Shown: piece by piece, positions 33,002-41,405 of the stretch | How the letters are laid out: each line of letters starts with the position of its first letter | Numbering within the stretch: position 1 is the stretch's first letter | Assembly (NCBI GenBank): GCA_001916715.1 | Contig: MNSZ01000062.1 | Location: 1 to 61,408 of the forward strand | Reading direction: 5' to 3' | Origin: Firmicutes bacterium CAG:24053_14 | GTDB taxonomy: Bacteria > Bacillota > Clostridia > Oscillospirales > Oscillospiraceae | Length of the DNA stretch: 61,408 nt | Notes under the pieces: generated by a model | The model's database searches: none | Told to the model about the DNA's origin: nothing | The model's input: the letters and a program-made list of their open reading frames with translations, nothing else | Made by a program: the position numbers and the translations under genes

Positions 33002-33160
33002 AAGCTGACGAGAGTCGAACCCATATCGGTTTTGACGGGCAGATTTTAGCCCATGCTGCGTTAAAGCACTCGACAATACGACAGCCCATCAAGACAAAAA
33101 AGGCGAAAATAGCCGGAAGGGCGCACTGACAGACGATATGGGTTCGACTCTCGTCAGCTT
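33002..33160. repeat. MITE-like element A
   Basis: 159 bases with perfect 27-base terminal inverted repeats: 33002-33028 (AAGCTGACGAGAGTCGAACC then CATATCG) and 33134-33160. The inner left part is CGGTTTTGACGGGCAG, shared with element B at 51949-51964. The core has CTCGACAATACGACAG. No reading frame is supported. Confidence 0.85.
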
Positions 33161-33207
33161 TATCAATTTTATCACAAAATCTTCCCGGTTTCAACGTCTT
33201 ATATTTG

Positions 33208-33236
33208 TTGAAATAATACGCAATGTATGTTATTGT
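33208..33236 (+). promoter_or_regulatory. Promoter of the lysoplasmalogenase-like gene
   Basis: TTGAAA (33208-33213) and TATTGT (33231-33236), 17 bases apart, with the start codon about 28 bases downstream. Confidence 0.5.
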
Positions 33237-33263
33237 ATTGTTAGTATAGATGGGAGAGATTAA

Positions 33264-33920
33264 ATGAATTATGTATTTCTTGGGGCGTTTGCCGCCTTTT
33301 CCGCCGTGCACCTGTACGCAAGCTGGAAGTGCGACAAGATCCTGCGCGCCGTAACGAAGGTTTTTCTGCTGCCAACGCTGCTCGGATGGTATCTTACAAC
33401 GGTTCAGACGCCACTTGATATCGTCATTGCCGCAGTGGCAACGAGCTGGCTGGGCGATGTCCTGCTGATATTTGGCACCGTTGGGTTTGCTGTCGGAGGA
33501 TTCAGCTTTTTCATATCGCACCTGTGTTTCGCGGCGGCCTACTGCATGCACGTTGATTTTTCGCTCGTGCCCGTGTGGCTGATGATCCTTGCGGCAGCTG
33601 TGTACATTGCGGCGGTTGCACTGGTTTTCCGAGGACTTATCGGAAATGTGCGGCCGAAGAGCCTGTATGTCGGTATGATAAGCTACCTTATCATAAACGG
33701 GACTATGAACTGCTTTGCGCTGTTCCAGCTCGTGACGCTGCCGTGCTTTGCAACGGCCATAATGTATGCCGGTGCGATAAGCTTTTTCGTATCCGATTCG
33801 ATTTTGTTTTACGTCCGCTTCCGGAAAGGCAGGCCGTTTAAAACGCACTTCGGAGTCATGCTTACATACCTGCTTGCGGAGTTTCTGATCGTTTCGGGAT
33901 TTATCCTGCTGGCGGCATAA
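33264..33920 (+). CDS. YhhN/TMEM86-family lysoplasmalogenase-like membrane protein
   Basis: 218 residues, about eight membrane helices. The conserved acidic motif SWLGDVLLI (about 71-79) and a second Asp in FFVSDSILFY (about 182-191) match the YhhN family, which hydrolyses the vinyl-ether bond of lysoplasmalogens. Plasmalogens are common in anaerobic Clostridia, so a lipid turnover role fits the surrounding lipid genes. GGGAGAG precedes the ATG. Confidence 0.82.
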   Translation: MNYVFLGAFAAFSAVHLYASWKCDKILRAVTKVFLLPTLLGWYLTTVQTPLDIVIAAVATSWLGDVLLIFGTVGFAVGGFSFFISHLCFAAAYCMHVDFSLVPVWLMILAAAVYIAAVALVFRGLIGNVRPKSLYVGMISYLIINGTMNCFALFQLVTLPCFATAIMYAGAISFFVSDSILFYVRFRKGRPFKTHFGVMLTYLLAEFLIVSGFILLAA

Positions 33921-33927
33921 AACAACC

Positions 33928-33964
33928 GAAAAAACCGGCGTCGAATTTTCAACGCCGATTTTTC
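33928..33964. terminator. Bidirectional terminator
   Basis: CGGCGT (33937-33941 region) pairs with ACGCCG (to 33957); A6 on the left and T5 on the right serve both converging genes. Confidence 0.75.
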
Positions 33965-33980
33965 TATATACTATTAACTA

Positions 33981-35507
33981 TTACTTTTCGGCTGCAACGC
34001 TTGTCCTCTTGCCGACGGTTGCACGTAGGATGAAGAGAACGACAATGGTCATTACGATGCCGATCGGCAGGCAGATCCATGCATTCTTAACAAAGCCTGC
34101 AATGATGAAGTTTACAAAGCTTATAAGGGCAACGGTCACTGCGTAGGGCAGCTGAGTCTGGACGTGCTCGATGTGGTTGCAGTTAGCACCGGCAGAGGCC
34201 ATGATGGTCGTGTCGGAGATGGGGGAGCAGTGGTCGCCGCAGACAGCGCCGGCCAGACATGCGGAGATGCCGATCATCAGCAGAGGATCGCCGACCTTGA
34301 AGATGGGCAGAACGATGGGGATCAGGATACCGAAGGTGCCCCAGCTCGTGCCGGTCGCGAAAGCGAGCAGGCATGCAACGATGAAGATGATAGCCGGGAG
34401 CATGCTGAACAGACCGGCGGAAGCGGCCTTCATGACGCCCTCAACATAGGTTGCAGCGCCGAGCAGACCGGTCATGTTCTTCAGCGAGACCGCGAAGGTG
34501 AGGATGAGGATAGCCGGGACCATTGCGTTGAAGCCCTTGACTGCGCAGCTCATTGCGTCCTTGAAGGAGGTAACGCCGCGGCAGATCAGGTAGATGATGG
34601 TGAACACAAGTGCAACGAGCGAGCCCCAGGGCAGGCCGACGAATGCGTCCGTGTTGCCGAATGCGCCGACGAAGTCGCCCGCAACGCCGCTTTCGGGATC
34701 CCAGAAGCCGCCGACGTACATAAGGCCGATGATGCACATGATGATGAGAGCGATGATGGGGATGAGCATATCCCACAGGGTTGCCTTGGTGCTTTCGACC
34801 TCCTCGTCGTTGCCGAGGGAGCCGAGGTTGCCCTTGAGCGCTTCAAGCTCGCTCTTTGCCATCGGGCCGTAGTCAAAGCCCATGACGATCATGCCGATGA
34901 CGAACACGAAGGTCAGCAGAGAGTAGAAGTTGAAGGGGATCGCCTGGATGAAAAGCTGGATGCCGGAGATGCCGGAGTCGAGCTTCTCGGCAACGCCGGA
35001 AACTGCTGCCGCCCAGCTCGATACCGGGGCGATCATGCAAACGGGAGCGGCCGTTGCGTCGATGATGTAAGCAAGCTTTGCGCGCGAGACCTTCTGGTTG
35101 TCGGTCAGCGGACGCATGACCGAGCCGACGGTCAGGCAGTTGAAGTAGTCGTCGATGAAGATCAGAACGCCGAGGACGAAGGTGGCAAACAGCGTGCCTG
35201 CGCGGCTCTTGACGTGGCGCGCGGCCCACTTGCCGAATGCTGCGGCAGCGCCGGTCGAGTTAACAAGCGCGACCATGATGCCGAGGATGACGAGGAACAT
35301 GAATATGCCCGCGTTATCCGAGATCGCCGGGGTGAAGCCCTCGGTGATCATCGCGTCAAGCGTGCCGACGGGGCTGAAGCCCGATACGAACAGCGCGCCG
35401 ACGAGGATGCCGATGAACAGTGAGCTGTAGGTCTCCTTGGTGATCAGCGCAAGAACGATCGCGACGATCGGGGGGACCAGAGCCCAAAAGGTGTTTACAA
35501 ATTCCAT
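33981..35507 (-). CDS. NhaC-family transporter, probable lysine permease (LysW type)
   Basis: 508 residues, about 12 membrane helices, of the NhaC Na+/H+ antiporter superfamily (ALITKETYSSLFIGILVGAL near the N-terminus; CGDHCSPISDTTIMASAGAN late, the conserved NhaC motif). NhaC proteins exchange cations or amino acids. A lysine riboswitch lies directly upstream, and riboswitch-linked NhaC proteins were predicted to be lysine transporters (LysW). ATG 35507 follows GGGAAGAAAC; the longer frame would enter the riboswitch terminator. The physiological direction, most likely uptake, is inferred. Confidence 0.85.
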   Translation of the reverse strand: MEFVNTFWALVPPIVAIVLALITKETYSSLFIGILVGALFVSGFSPVGTLDAMITEGFTPAISDNAGIFMFLVILGIMVALVNSTGAAAAFGKWAARHVKSRAGTLFATFVLGVLIFIDDYFNCLTVGSVMRPLTDNQKVSRAKLAYIIDATAAPVCMIAPVSSWAAAVSGVAEKLDSGISGIQLFIQAIPFNFYSLLTFVFVIGMIVMGFDYGPMAKSELEALKGNLGSLGNDEEVESTKATLWDMLIPIIALIIMCIIGLMYVGGFWDPESGVAGDFVGAFGNTDAFVGLPWGSLVALVFTIIYLICRGVTSFKDAMSCAVKGFNAMVPAILILTFAVSLKNMTGLLGAATYVEGVMKAASAGLFSMLPAIIFIVACLLAFATGTSWGTFGILIPIVLPIFKVGDPLLMIGISACLAGAVCGDHCSPISDTTIMASAGANCNHIEHVQTQLPYAVTVALISFVNFIIAGFVKNAWICLPIGIVMTIVVLFILRATVGKRTSVAAEK

Positions 35508-35541
35508 GATGTTTCTTCCCTTTTTCCTTTGAATTTTGAAC

Positions 35542-35573
35542 AAAAAAATCGAGCCATGACGCGATCATGACTC
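35542..35573 (-). terminator. Riboswitch-controlled terminator
   Basis: On the minus strand, GAGTCATGA pairs with TCATGGCTC (within 35551-35573), followed by seven T (35542-35548). It lies between the aptamer and the NhaC-type gene. TCATGA words in the aptamer's closing stem could compete with it. Confidence 0.8.
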
Positions 35574-35586
35574 AACAGGAAAACAT

Positions 35587-35757
35587 CTTGCCGGATCATG
35601 ACAGCTCTCCGCATAAAGCGACAGTATGCAGAATATTCTCCTGCATCCCAGGCATCCGACCTCGGGAAAGCCGAACCCTTCGGCGATAGCCCCTTTCGCT
35701 TAACGCTTCCCGGCGTTTTAAACTAAGCTACTGATGGCGACCGCGCCTCTATCATGC
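35587..35757 (-). promoter_or_regulatory. Lysine riboswitch (L-box)
   Basis: Read on the minus strand the hallmarks occur in order: GATAGAGGCGCGG (from about 35750), AGTAGC, AAAGGGGCTATCGCCGAAGG, GTTCGGCTTTCCCGAGG, TGCCTGGG, CTGTCGCTTTATGCGGAGAG and CTGTCATG. CATGATAG and CTGTCATG close the P1 stem. Lysine binding should favour the downstream terminator and shut off the transporter. Confidence 0.92.
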
Positions 35758-35776
35758 CTTGTTCAATTGTAAACCT

Positions 35777-35804
35777 ATTATATATGCATTTCCTAATTTG
35801 TCAA
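35777..35804 (-). promoter_or_regulatory. Promoter of the riboswitch-transporter unit
   Basis: On the minus strand, TTGACA (35799-35804) and TATAAT (35777-35782), 16 bases apart, both perfect. The mosaic repeat begins three bases upstream of the -35 box. Confidence 0.8.
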
Positions 35805-35805
35805 G

Positions 35806-36675
35806 TGTTTTTAGTGGCGATTTGAGGCACATACCAATACGGTTGTTCCGGTTGCCCGGTTCGGGACATTGGAATAAACCGTATTTTTAGAGGCGCATTA
35901 AAATTTTACGGATACATTTATTGCAGTGTCCCGATTCGGGACATTTGAATAAACCGTAGTTGCCTCGCGTAACGTTAGTGCGGCGCTGAGTTTTTCGCCG
36001 CACCCTTGTAGGGAACGGGCTTGCCCGTTCCGTTGCGATGGTTTCGTCGGCAGTTTCCGGTCGGGCTGACGCAAAAACCGTATCGGTATAATGTGAATTC
36101 GCATCTAAAAATGTGGCGGTTAGCACCGCAGATTTAATAACACCTCATCCGTCACCAAGGTGACACCTTCCCCTCAAGCTCCGCAAGGGGAAGGCATTTA
36201 GTGGCGCATTCAAATTGCGCCGATACATTTATTGCGTCAGCCCGACCGGAGAGTGTTGGCAAAACCATAACACGCGGAACGGGCAAGCCTGTTCCCTACA
36301 AGCGACCGTTGGCCGCAGCGGAGAGCTAATAGGTTTTGATTCACCCCCTCGGCAGCAAAGCTGCCTGCTCCCCTTAACAGGTGAGCCAATGCGGTGCGGT
36401 GCAAATTTTGCACTAATATAGCACAACCTAATGTAGCGCGAGGCAACTGCGGTTTCCACCGCAGTCTCGAACCGGGACACCAGAGATATGCGTATCAGTG
36501 CAAACTCAAAGCGCCTCTAAAAAAGCGCGAAACGCTACGGTTTCCACCGCAGTTCCGAACCGGGCAACAAAACCGTCTGCCACACTCGCGTTACGCGAGG
36601 CAGCTATGGTTTCGTCGGTACCCTCGACACCGGGCGACCAGAGATAAATGTATTCGTAGATGTGCCAAAGCGCCT
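35806..36675. repeat. Mosaic intergenic repeats
   Basis: Begins GTTTTTAGTGGCGATTTG and holds at least three element ends (TTTTTAGAGGCGCATT near 35885; CGCATCTAAAAATG near 36101; TTTAGTGGCGCATT near 36198; AAGCGCCTCTAAAAA near 36509 and 36670). Modules include GGGAACGGGCTTGCCCGTTCC (about 36013), CCTTCCCCTCAAGCTCCG (36166), CCCTCGGCAGCAAAGC (36346) and GGTTTCCACCGCAG. Several nested or adjacent insertions; no gene is supported. Confidence 0.7.
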
Positions 36676-36958
36676 CTAAAAATCCTCTAAAAATTCAAGA
36701 GCGTAGGATTTGAAAATTTTTGCGGCGGGTGAGATGACATCGTCTGCGGGGGTGACGGCGCAGATATCAATGACCTCGGGCGGATCGAGCGGCACATAGG
36801 CAACGGCGTCGCTCAACTCGTCGGCGATCACGCGGTTTACGAGCGCAACGCCAAGCCCGGCCTTGACCATGCCGCAGGCAACGAAGCTGTCGGGCGTGGA
36901 GAAGCTCAAATTCGGCGTTATGCCGCGCTTTTCAAAGCACAGGCTGTTGTCGGTCTGA
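36676..36958 (-). pseudogene. LysR-family regulator, C-terminal remnant
   Basis: About the last 94 residues of a LysR effector-binding domain: GITPNLSFSTPDSFVACGMV, KAGLGVALVNRVIADEL, then SPAAKIFKSYALEFLEDF and stop. There is no HTH. The remnant runs into an oppositely oriented EamA transporter remnant at about 36958, so both divergent genes lost their 5' halves. The open frame to 37011 is only fortuitous read-through into the EamA antisense. Confidence 0.75.
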
Positions 36959-37108
36959 AGCCCTGCGTTTGCGTCGATGCTCGGCGTCGTGTTCCTCAGC
37001 GAGCCGGTCACAGTTCAGGGCGTGTGCGGCGCGCTGCTTATACTCGCAAGCCTGTATATTCCGCATCTGCTCGAGCATTTCGGCGTGCGCAGGAAAAAAA
37101 TCGCATAA
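36959..37108 (+). pseudogene. EamA/DMT-family transporter, C-terminal remnant
   Basis: 49 codons: SPAFASMLGVVFLSEPVTVQ, then GVCGALLILASLYIPHLLEH and a basic end. This is the last helix-pair signature of EamA drug/metabolite exporters (LGVLFLGEPLT type). A stop in frame at 36956-36958 closes it on the left. With the adjoining LysR remnant it is what remains of a divergent LysR-EamA pair. Confidence 0.75.
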
Positions 37109-37115
37109 CGCATAA

Positions 37116-37157
37116 TAAAAAACACAGCATCTCATCATTTCAAGATGCTGTGTTTTT
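37116..37157. terminator. Bidirectional terminator
   Basis: AAAAACACAGCATCT (37118-37132) pairs with AGATGCTGTGTTTTT (37143-37157). It serves the EamA remnant and the converging nucleotidyltransferase gene. Confidence 0.85.
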
Positions 37158-37167
37158 ATATGCGCTG

Positions 37168-38082
37168 TCAGCCGCGCCAGAGGGTAGGGGGATAGATGCC
37201 GTTTTCGTGAAGCGCGGTGAGCGCGGCGACGGCTCCGGGCTTATCCTCCTTGTAGGTCAGGCCGAACCAGCGGTCGTTCGTGTTCAAAACCGAGATATTT
37301 ATTTTGCCGCTGTTTGTCAGATCGCCCATCATTGTCGGCAGCAGGCACTCGGCCTTCATCTCGTCTGCCGGGAGCGCGGCGAGGAAATCGGCAAAGTACC
37401 GCTCCATAACGGGCAGAATATCCTGATGATAGCCCCAGAGATTCATGGAAACAAAGGTGTCGGGCGCGAGGATGGGGCCGTCCTCGGACTCGGACGTGTC
37501 GCGGATGCTGCCGTCGGGCATGACCTTGATCTTGTATGTCTCCCTGACGCCGGTGAGCAGCCCGTTATCGACCATGCAAACTCCGCGTGTGACGGTACCG
37601 AAGGGGCTGACGGTGTTTTTCAGCCTGTAGGCGACCATGGCGGCGTCCTGAGCCGAGTGCAGCTTTTCAAGCTGCTCGGACATGACGCGGAAGGCCTCGG
37701 CGCCGTAGTAATCGTCGGCGTTCATGACGGCAAAGGGCGTTTTTATGCAGTCTGCCGCGCATATGACGGCGTGGACCGTGCCGAAGGGCTTGGTACGCGC
37801 CTTGAACTCCGGGCGGCTTTCGGTGAAGCGGTCGAGGGTCTGAAAGGCGTAGTCTATCTTGATGCCGGTGCTCTCCTCGATGCGGTTTCCGAACATTTCG
37901 CGGACATCGTTGTATATCTCGTGCTTGATTATGAGCACGATCCTGTTGAAGCCGGCGCGGATCGCGTCGTATATGGCGTATTCCATAAGGATCTCGCCGT
38001 CGGGGCCGAGGCGCTCTATCTGCTTAACGCCGCCGTAGCGCGAGCCGAGCCCGGCTGCCATGACAACAATGGTCTTGTCCAT
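37168..38082 (-). CDS. Sugar-nucleotidyltransferase family protein
   Basis: 304 residues. N-terminal nucleotide-binding motif VVMAAGLGSRYGGVKQ (about 6-21), the acidic MNADDYYG and later GLTYKEDKPG are typical of the NTP-transferase (GlmU/GalU-like) superfamily, which makes NDP-sugars from NTP and sugar-1-phosphate. It lacks the extra domains of GlmU. The sugar is not determinable. AAAGGAG precedes the ATG. It is 21 bases downstream of the lipase-like gene, so probably co-transcribed with it. Confidence 0.8.
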   Translation of the reverse strand: MDKTIVVMAAGLGSRYGGVKQIERLGPDGEILMEYAIYDAIRAGFNRIVLIIKHEIYNDVREMFGNRIEESTGIKIDYAFQTLDRFTESRPEFKARTKPFGTVHAVICAADCIKTPFAVMNADDYYGAEAFRVMSEQLEKLHSAQDAAMVAYRLKNTVSPFGTVTRGVCMVDNGLLTGVRETYKIKVMPDGSIRDTSESEDGPILAPDTFVSMNLWGYHQDILPVMERYFADFLAALPADEMKAECLLPTMMGDLTNSGKINISVLNTNDRWFGLTYKEDKPGAVAALTALHENGIYPPTLWRG

Positions 38083-38103
38083 ATTTTTCTCCTTTCTGTG
38101 CGG

Positions 38104-39564
38104 TTATTTTATTGATTGACGCGCGTAGCTGCCGACGCGGAAAAGATCCTCGGGCGGTGCGGCTCTGAGCCATGCAAGATATGCCTCCGGCCAGTGCTGC
38201 TGGAGTATAAATGAGTCGCCCCCGTGCTGATATGCGTCGATTATGAGGATAACGAGCTGCTCGTAGAAATAGTCCTGCGAGCCGCCCGTGACCTTTGTCG
38301 CGGTGTATTTGGCGGCATAGCGGAAGAGAATGCCGATGACCATGAATATGATCTCCGTTGCCGGAGACTTATCGCCGGATTTGCGCTTTGAGAGCATTAT
38401 GCCCAGCCGCTGCATTTTTTCGATGCCGCCGAGATCGTGCCAGTTGTCGATAAGTGAGCACAGCTCGTCGGCCATCTCCTCGTTCCCATCGAGCAGGAAA
38501 TTGAGGAATTTGCGCAGCTCAAAGGTGTCGCCGTGCATTTTGCTGCGCATGTAGTCCATTGCAAGCTGCTGATATCCGTCGTCGCGGTATTTTTCCGGCG
38601 TGTCGAGCAGATCGTCGATATAGTCAAACAGAAGATCGAGCGCGCGCTCCTGATCGTCGAGCGGAACATAGGCCGCTTCAACGCCAAGCTCGCCCATTAT
38701 CTCGGCAAACTGCGCCTGCATTTGGCCGAGAAGACGCGTGTATTCGCCCAGGCCGCGCCGGGCCTTGCAGGGAACGATCATGTCCGCGCCGTATCGGGTC
38801 AGTGCCCAGTAGCGCAGAGGCATGCGCGGAACGATGTCCATTTCGGACATGATGTTGAATATGTTGTCCGTGAAAAGGCATGCCCTGTCGAACACCGTGA
38901 CGGGTGTTGCAAAGCTGTAGGCAAAAATGTTGTCCTTGCCTATGCCGCTTTCAAAGGTAAAGCGCGCGCCGAGCAGGTTAGTGACAGCGCCTCCGCGGCT
39001 GTATCCGCACAGCCAGAGCTTTACCCGTCCGCGGTCAAAGCCGCGGCGATCGAGATAATTCGTCACCGCGTCATAAACGCCGTCGGCCGCGGCCTTGAAG
39101 CCCACGGCATGGTCGGGGTATGCTTCCTCGACCGCGTGCGCGTTACTGACCCATTCGCCGCCGTAGCAGTGGCTGCGTATAACGACGGGGATAAGGAAGG
39201 TATCGTCCGGCAGCTTTTTTGCCGCGATGATGTATCCGCAGGAGTCGGCGCAGCTTTGCTGATCGTCAAAGCGGAAGCTTTCGATAGTGCGGTCGTCGCA
39301 GCCAATCGCATGCAGCGCCGCCCTTGCGTGCTTGTCGCCGTCGGCTTTGTAAGTGAACGCGCTCATAGTAAGCCCCAGCGACATTATCGCAAGCTCATGG
39401 TCGTAGGAGCAGGCCGAGTGCAGGAAAAACGAGTCGGAGTATCTGAATTTGAGCTGCCCGATATCCTTGGGCTTTTCCTCCTTTGATATCATGACGTCGA
39501 GCAGCACCTCTCCGTTGACCGGCGTTCCGTTCGTGCCGTCAAAATAAAATCTGAGATCAGTCAC
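38104..39564 (-). CDS. Lipase-like alpha/beta hydrolase
   Basis: 486 residues. GTG start after GGAGG. The nucleophile elbow is LWLCGYSRGGAVTNL (GxSxG form GYSRG), preceded by HAVGFKAAADGVYDAVTNYL, a lipase class-3-like layout. The N-terminal FYFDGTNGTPVNGEVLLD resembles uncharacterised Clostridia hydrolases. There is no clear signal peptide, so it is probably cytoplasmic. The catalytic Asp and His could not be fixed with certainty. The substrate is unknown. Confidence 0.7.
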   Translation of the reverse strand: MTDLRFYFDGTNGTPVNGEVLLDVMISKEEKPKDIGQLKFRYSDSFFLHSACSYDHELAIMSLGLTMSAFTYKADGDKHARAALHAIGCDDRTIESFRFDDQQSCADSCGYIIAAKKLPDDTFLIPVVIRSHCYGGEWVSNAHAVEEAYPDHAVGFKAAADGVYDAVTNYLDRRGFDRGRVKLWLCGYSRGGAVTNLLGARFTFESGIGKDNIFAYSFATPVTVFDRACLFTDNIFNIMSEMDIVPRMPLRYWALTRYGADMIVPCKARRGLGEYTRLLGQMQAQFAEIMGELGVEAAYVPLDDQERALDLLFDYIDDLLDTPEKYRDDGYQQLAMDYMRSKMHGDTFELRKFLNFLLDGNEEMADELCSLIDNWHDLGGIEKMQRLGIMLSKRKSGDKSPATEIIFMVIGILFRYAAKYTATKVTGGSQDYFYEQLVILIIDAYQHGGDSFILQQHWPEAYLAWLRAAPPEDLFRVGSYARQSIK

Positions 39565-39651
39565 AAAAAAACCTCCGTGGGAATGTTTTTACTATTTTAG
39601 TATATTATTTTTCTTCGTGTAAAGCAAGGATTAAAATTAACAATCCTGCAC

Positions 39652-39680
39652 TTGACATTGACCGTGCCGGAGGGTATATT
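39652..39680 (+). promoter_or_regulatory. Promoter of the envelope operon
   Basis: TTGACA (39652-39657) and TATATT (39675-39680), 17 bases apart, about 80 bases before the first gene; AAAGGAG precedes its ATG. Confidence 0.75.
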
Positions 39681-39763
39681 AACTGTGCTAATGCAAACCA
39701 CACAGTTTTGGGCGGAACTTTTTCCGCTTTCAAACGTATTAATATCCGAAAGGAGCTGCTTAC

Positions 39764-40909
39764 ATGAAAAGAAAGCTTATTAGAATAATGTACGTTGTAA
39801 CGCCGGTGATGCTGGTTTTGCTCTTGGCGCTGAACGTGTTTACCATCTTCAAGGTCAAAGCGCTTGAAGAGAGCGCCGGAGGCGAGGAGACCGAGGACGT
39901 TGCGCAGGAGAACGACGTCACCGTCGGCGGCGAGTACGTCATAAAGGCGACGACGCAGATATCCGATGCGTACAAGTCGGGCAATGCCTCGAACCTTTCC
40001 GATAAGGACAAGGAGACGCTAGGTATGGCAAAGAGCGTGCTTGACGAGATAATCACCGACGGCATGAGCGATTACGAAAAGGAGCTTGCCGTTTATAAAT
40101 GGATGACGGCAAACATCGGCTTTGACAGCGGCTCGATGACGGCCATTCCCGAGGATGAAAGCAAGCCTGTGGACAATCCCAACGGCGTGCTCAAGAACCA
40201 CGAGGCCGTCTGCGTCGGTTATGCAACGACCTTCAGGCTGTTCATGCAGATGCTGGGCATCGACTGCATGGTCGTGCATGATTCGCATCTGTCGCATTCA
40301 TGGGATCTTGTGAAGCTCGACGGGCAGTGGTACCACACCGATATTTATTCCGATGCCGGTTCCGGCGAAGGAAACTTCTCGCACTTTAACCTCAACGACG
40401 AGACGATGATGAGCTCGCAGGAGTGGAACACCGACTTTTTCCCGGCGGCCGACGGCTATGAGTACAACTATGCTTACGTCAACAGAACGCAGTGCAAGGA
40501 TATTTACACTATTCCCGAGCAGGTGCGCGCAGCTATTAATGAGCAGCAGGGCGTCGTGAGCTTTGACTTCGGCGATGAAATAAGCGTTGATATCTATAAC
40601 ATTGCCGATACTATCATGAACCAGATCGAAAACGCCGTAGTATTCGGCGGCGATTACGGTATCGGCCTAAGCTGGAGCTGGCTCGATGCCGATGGCGATA
40701 ATATTTTCTGCGTGTACATAAGCTATGAGAAGAGCGAAGATCCGGATGTCGCTCCGGGCGTTGCCGACGAGACTCAGCAGAAGATAGACGATGCCGTGAA
40801 CAAGGCATTCGGCGATATGGGCAGCGGCGATTCTTCAGGCCATAGCGACAATACCTATAGCCACAATACGATAGTAGGCGGTGCCTGCGGAGTTACGAGG
40901 ATGGCATGA
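39764..40909 (+). CDS. Membrane-anchored transglutaminase-like protein
   Basis: 381 residues. Signal anchor (about 8-28), linker, then a transglutaminase-like domain whose triad is Cys in EAVCVGYATTF, His in LSHSWDLVKL and Asp in WYHTDIYSDAG. A C-terminal extension of about 130 residues ends in a Ser/Gly/His-rich tail. Extracellular members act as cysteine proteases or crosslinkers on wall proteins. It is the first gene of a five-gene envelope operon and overlaps the next gene by four bases. Confidence 0.85.
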   Translation: MKRKLIRIMYVVTPVMLVLLLALNVFTIFKVKALEESAGGEETEDVAQENDVTVGGEYVIKATTQISDAYKSGNASNLSDKDKETLGMAKSVLDEIITDGMSDYEKELAVYKWMTANIGFDSGSMTAIPEDESKPVDNPNGVLKNHEAVCVGYATTFRLFMQMLGIDCMVVHDSHLSHSWDLVKLDGQWYHTDIYSDAGSGEGNFSHFNLNDETMMSSQEWNTDFFPAADGYEYNYAYVNRTQCKDIYTIPEQVRAAINEQQGVVSFDFGDEISVDIYNIADTIMNQIENAVVFGGDYGIGLSWSWLDADGDNIFCVYISYEKSEDPDVAPGVADETQQKIDDAVNKAFGDMGSGDSSGHSDNTYSHNTIVGGACGVTRMA

Positions 40910-41391
40910 TGATAAAAAGAATAGTATGCGCCCTGTGCGCCGTGATGCTTGCGCTTTCGCTGTGCGCCTGCGGCGAAAAAACGAAGAGCATCGACATGCA
41001 GGCGCTTGAAAACAGCATGGTAAGCGCCGATAAGACCCTGCCGGAGATGAAAGTTAGCGGCAGCTGGGAAGAAAATGCGGAAAAAGCCTTTTCATATATA
41101 TCCGATTTGGAGTATAATAAAATTCACGGCTTTTTCCTCGCCTATGCCGCCGACGGCATGGCGTACGAGATCGCTGTGGTGCAGCTCAAGGATAAGTCCG
41201 ACGCTTCCGCCATGGCCGACAGTCTACGCGAGCATGTCCGGTCGCGCGTGCAGATGTACAAGACCTATGAGCCGCAGCAGGTGCAGCGCGCCGAAAGCGC
41301 AGTTGTAAAAACCGACGGCGACTGCGTTCTGCTTATAATGAGCGACGCGCCGCAGAACGCGGAGACAGCGTTCAAAGAATTCACTAAGTAA
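40906..41391 (+). CDS. DUF4358 lipoprotein
   Basis: 161 residues. A signal peptide with lipobox LSLCACG (lipidated Cys about 23) is followed by the DUF4358 domain (LPEMKVSGSW, GFFLAYAADGMAYEIAVVQL, REHVRSRVQMYKTYEP, LIMSDAPQNAE). The family is of unknown function and commonly sits beside MBOAT/DHHW genes in Clostridia, as here. Anchored on the outer face of the membrane, it may assist polymer acylation. Confidence 0.85.
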   Translation: MMIKRIVCALCAVMLALSLCACGEKTKSIDMQALENSMVSADKTLPEMKVSGSWEENAEKAFSYISDLEYNKIHGFFLAYAADGMAYEIAVVQLKDKSDASAMADSLREHVRSRVQMYKTYEPQQVQRAESAVVKTDGDCVLLIMSDAPQNAETAFKEFTK

Positions 41392-41405
41392 ACGGAGAGA
41401 CATAC

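Noticed and set aside
36676..37011. LysR fragment as a complete 111-residue gene
   Set aside because: Its first 17 residues or so are the antisense of the EamA remnant; the protein lacks any DNA-binding domain, so it is a remnant.
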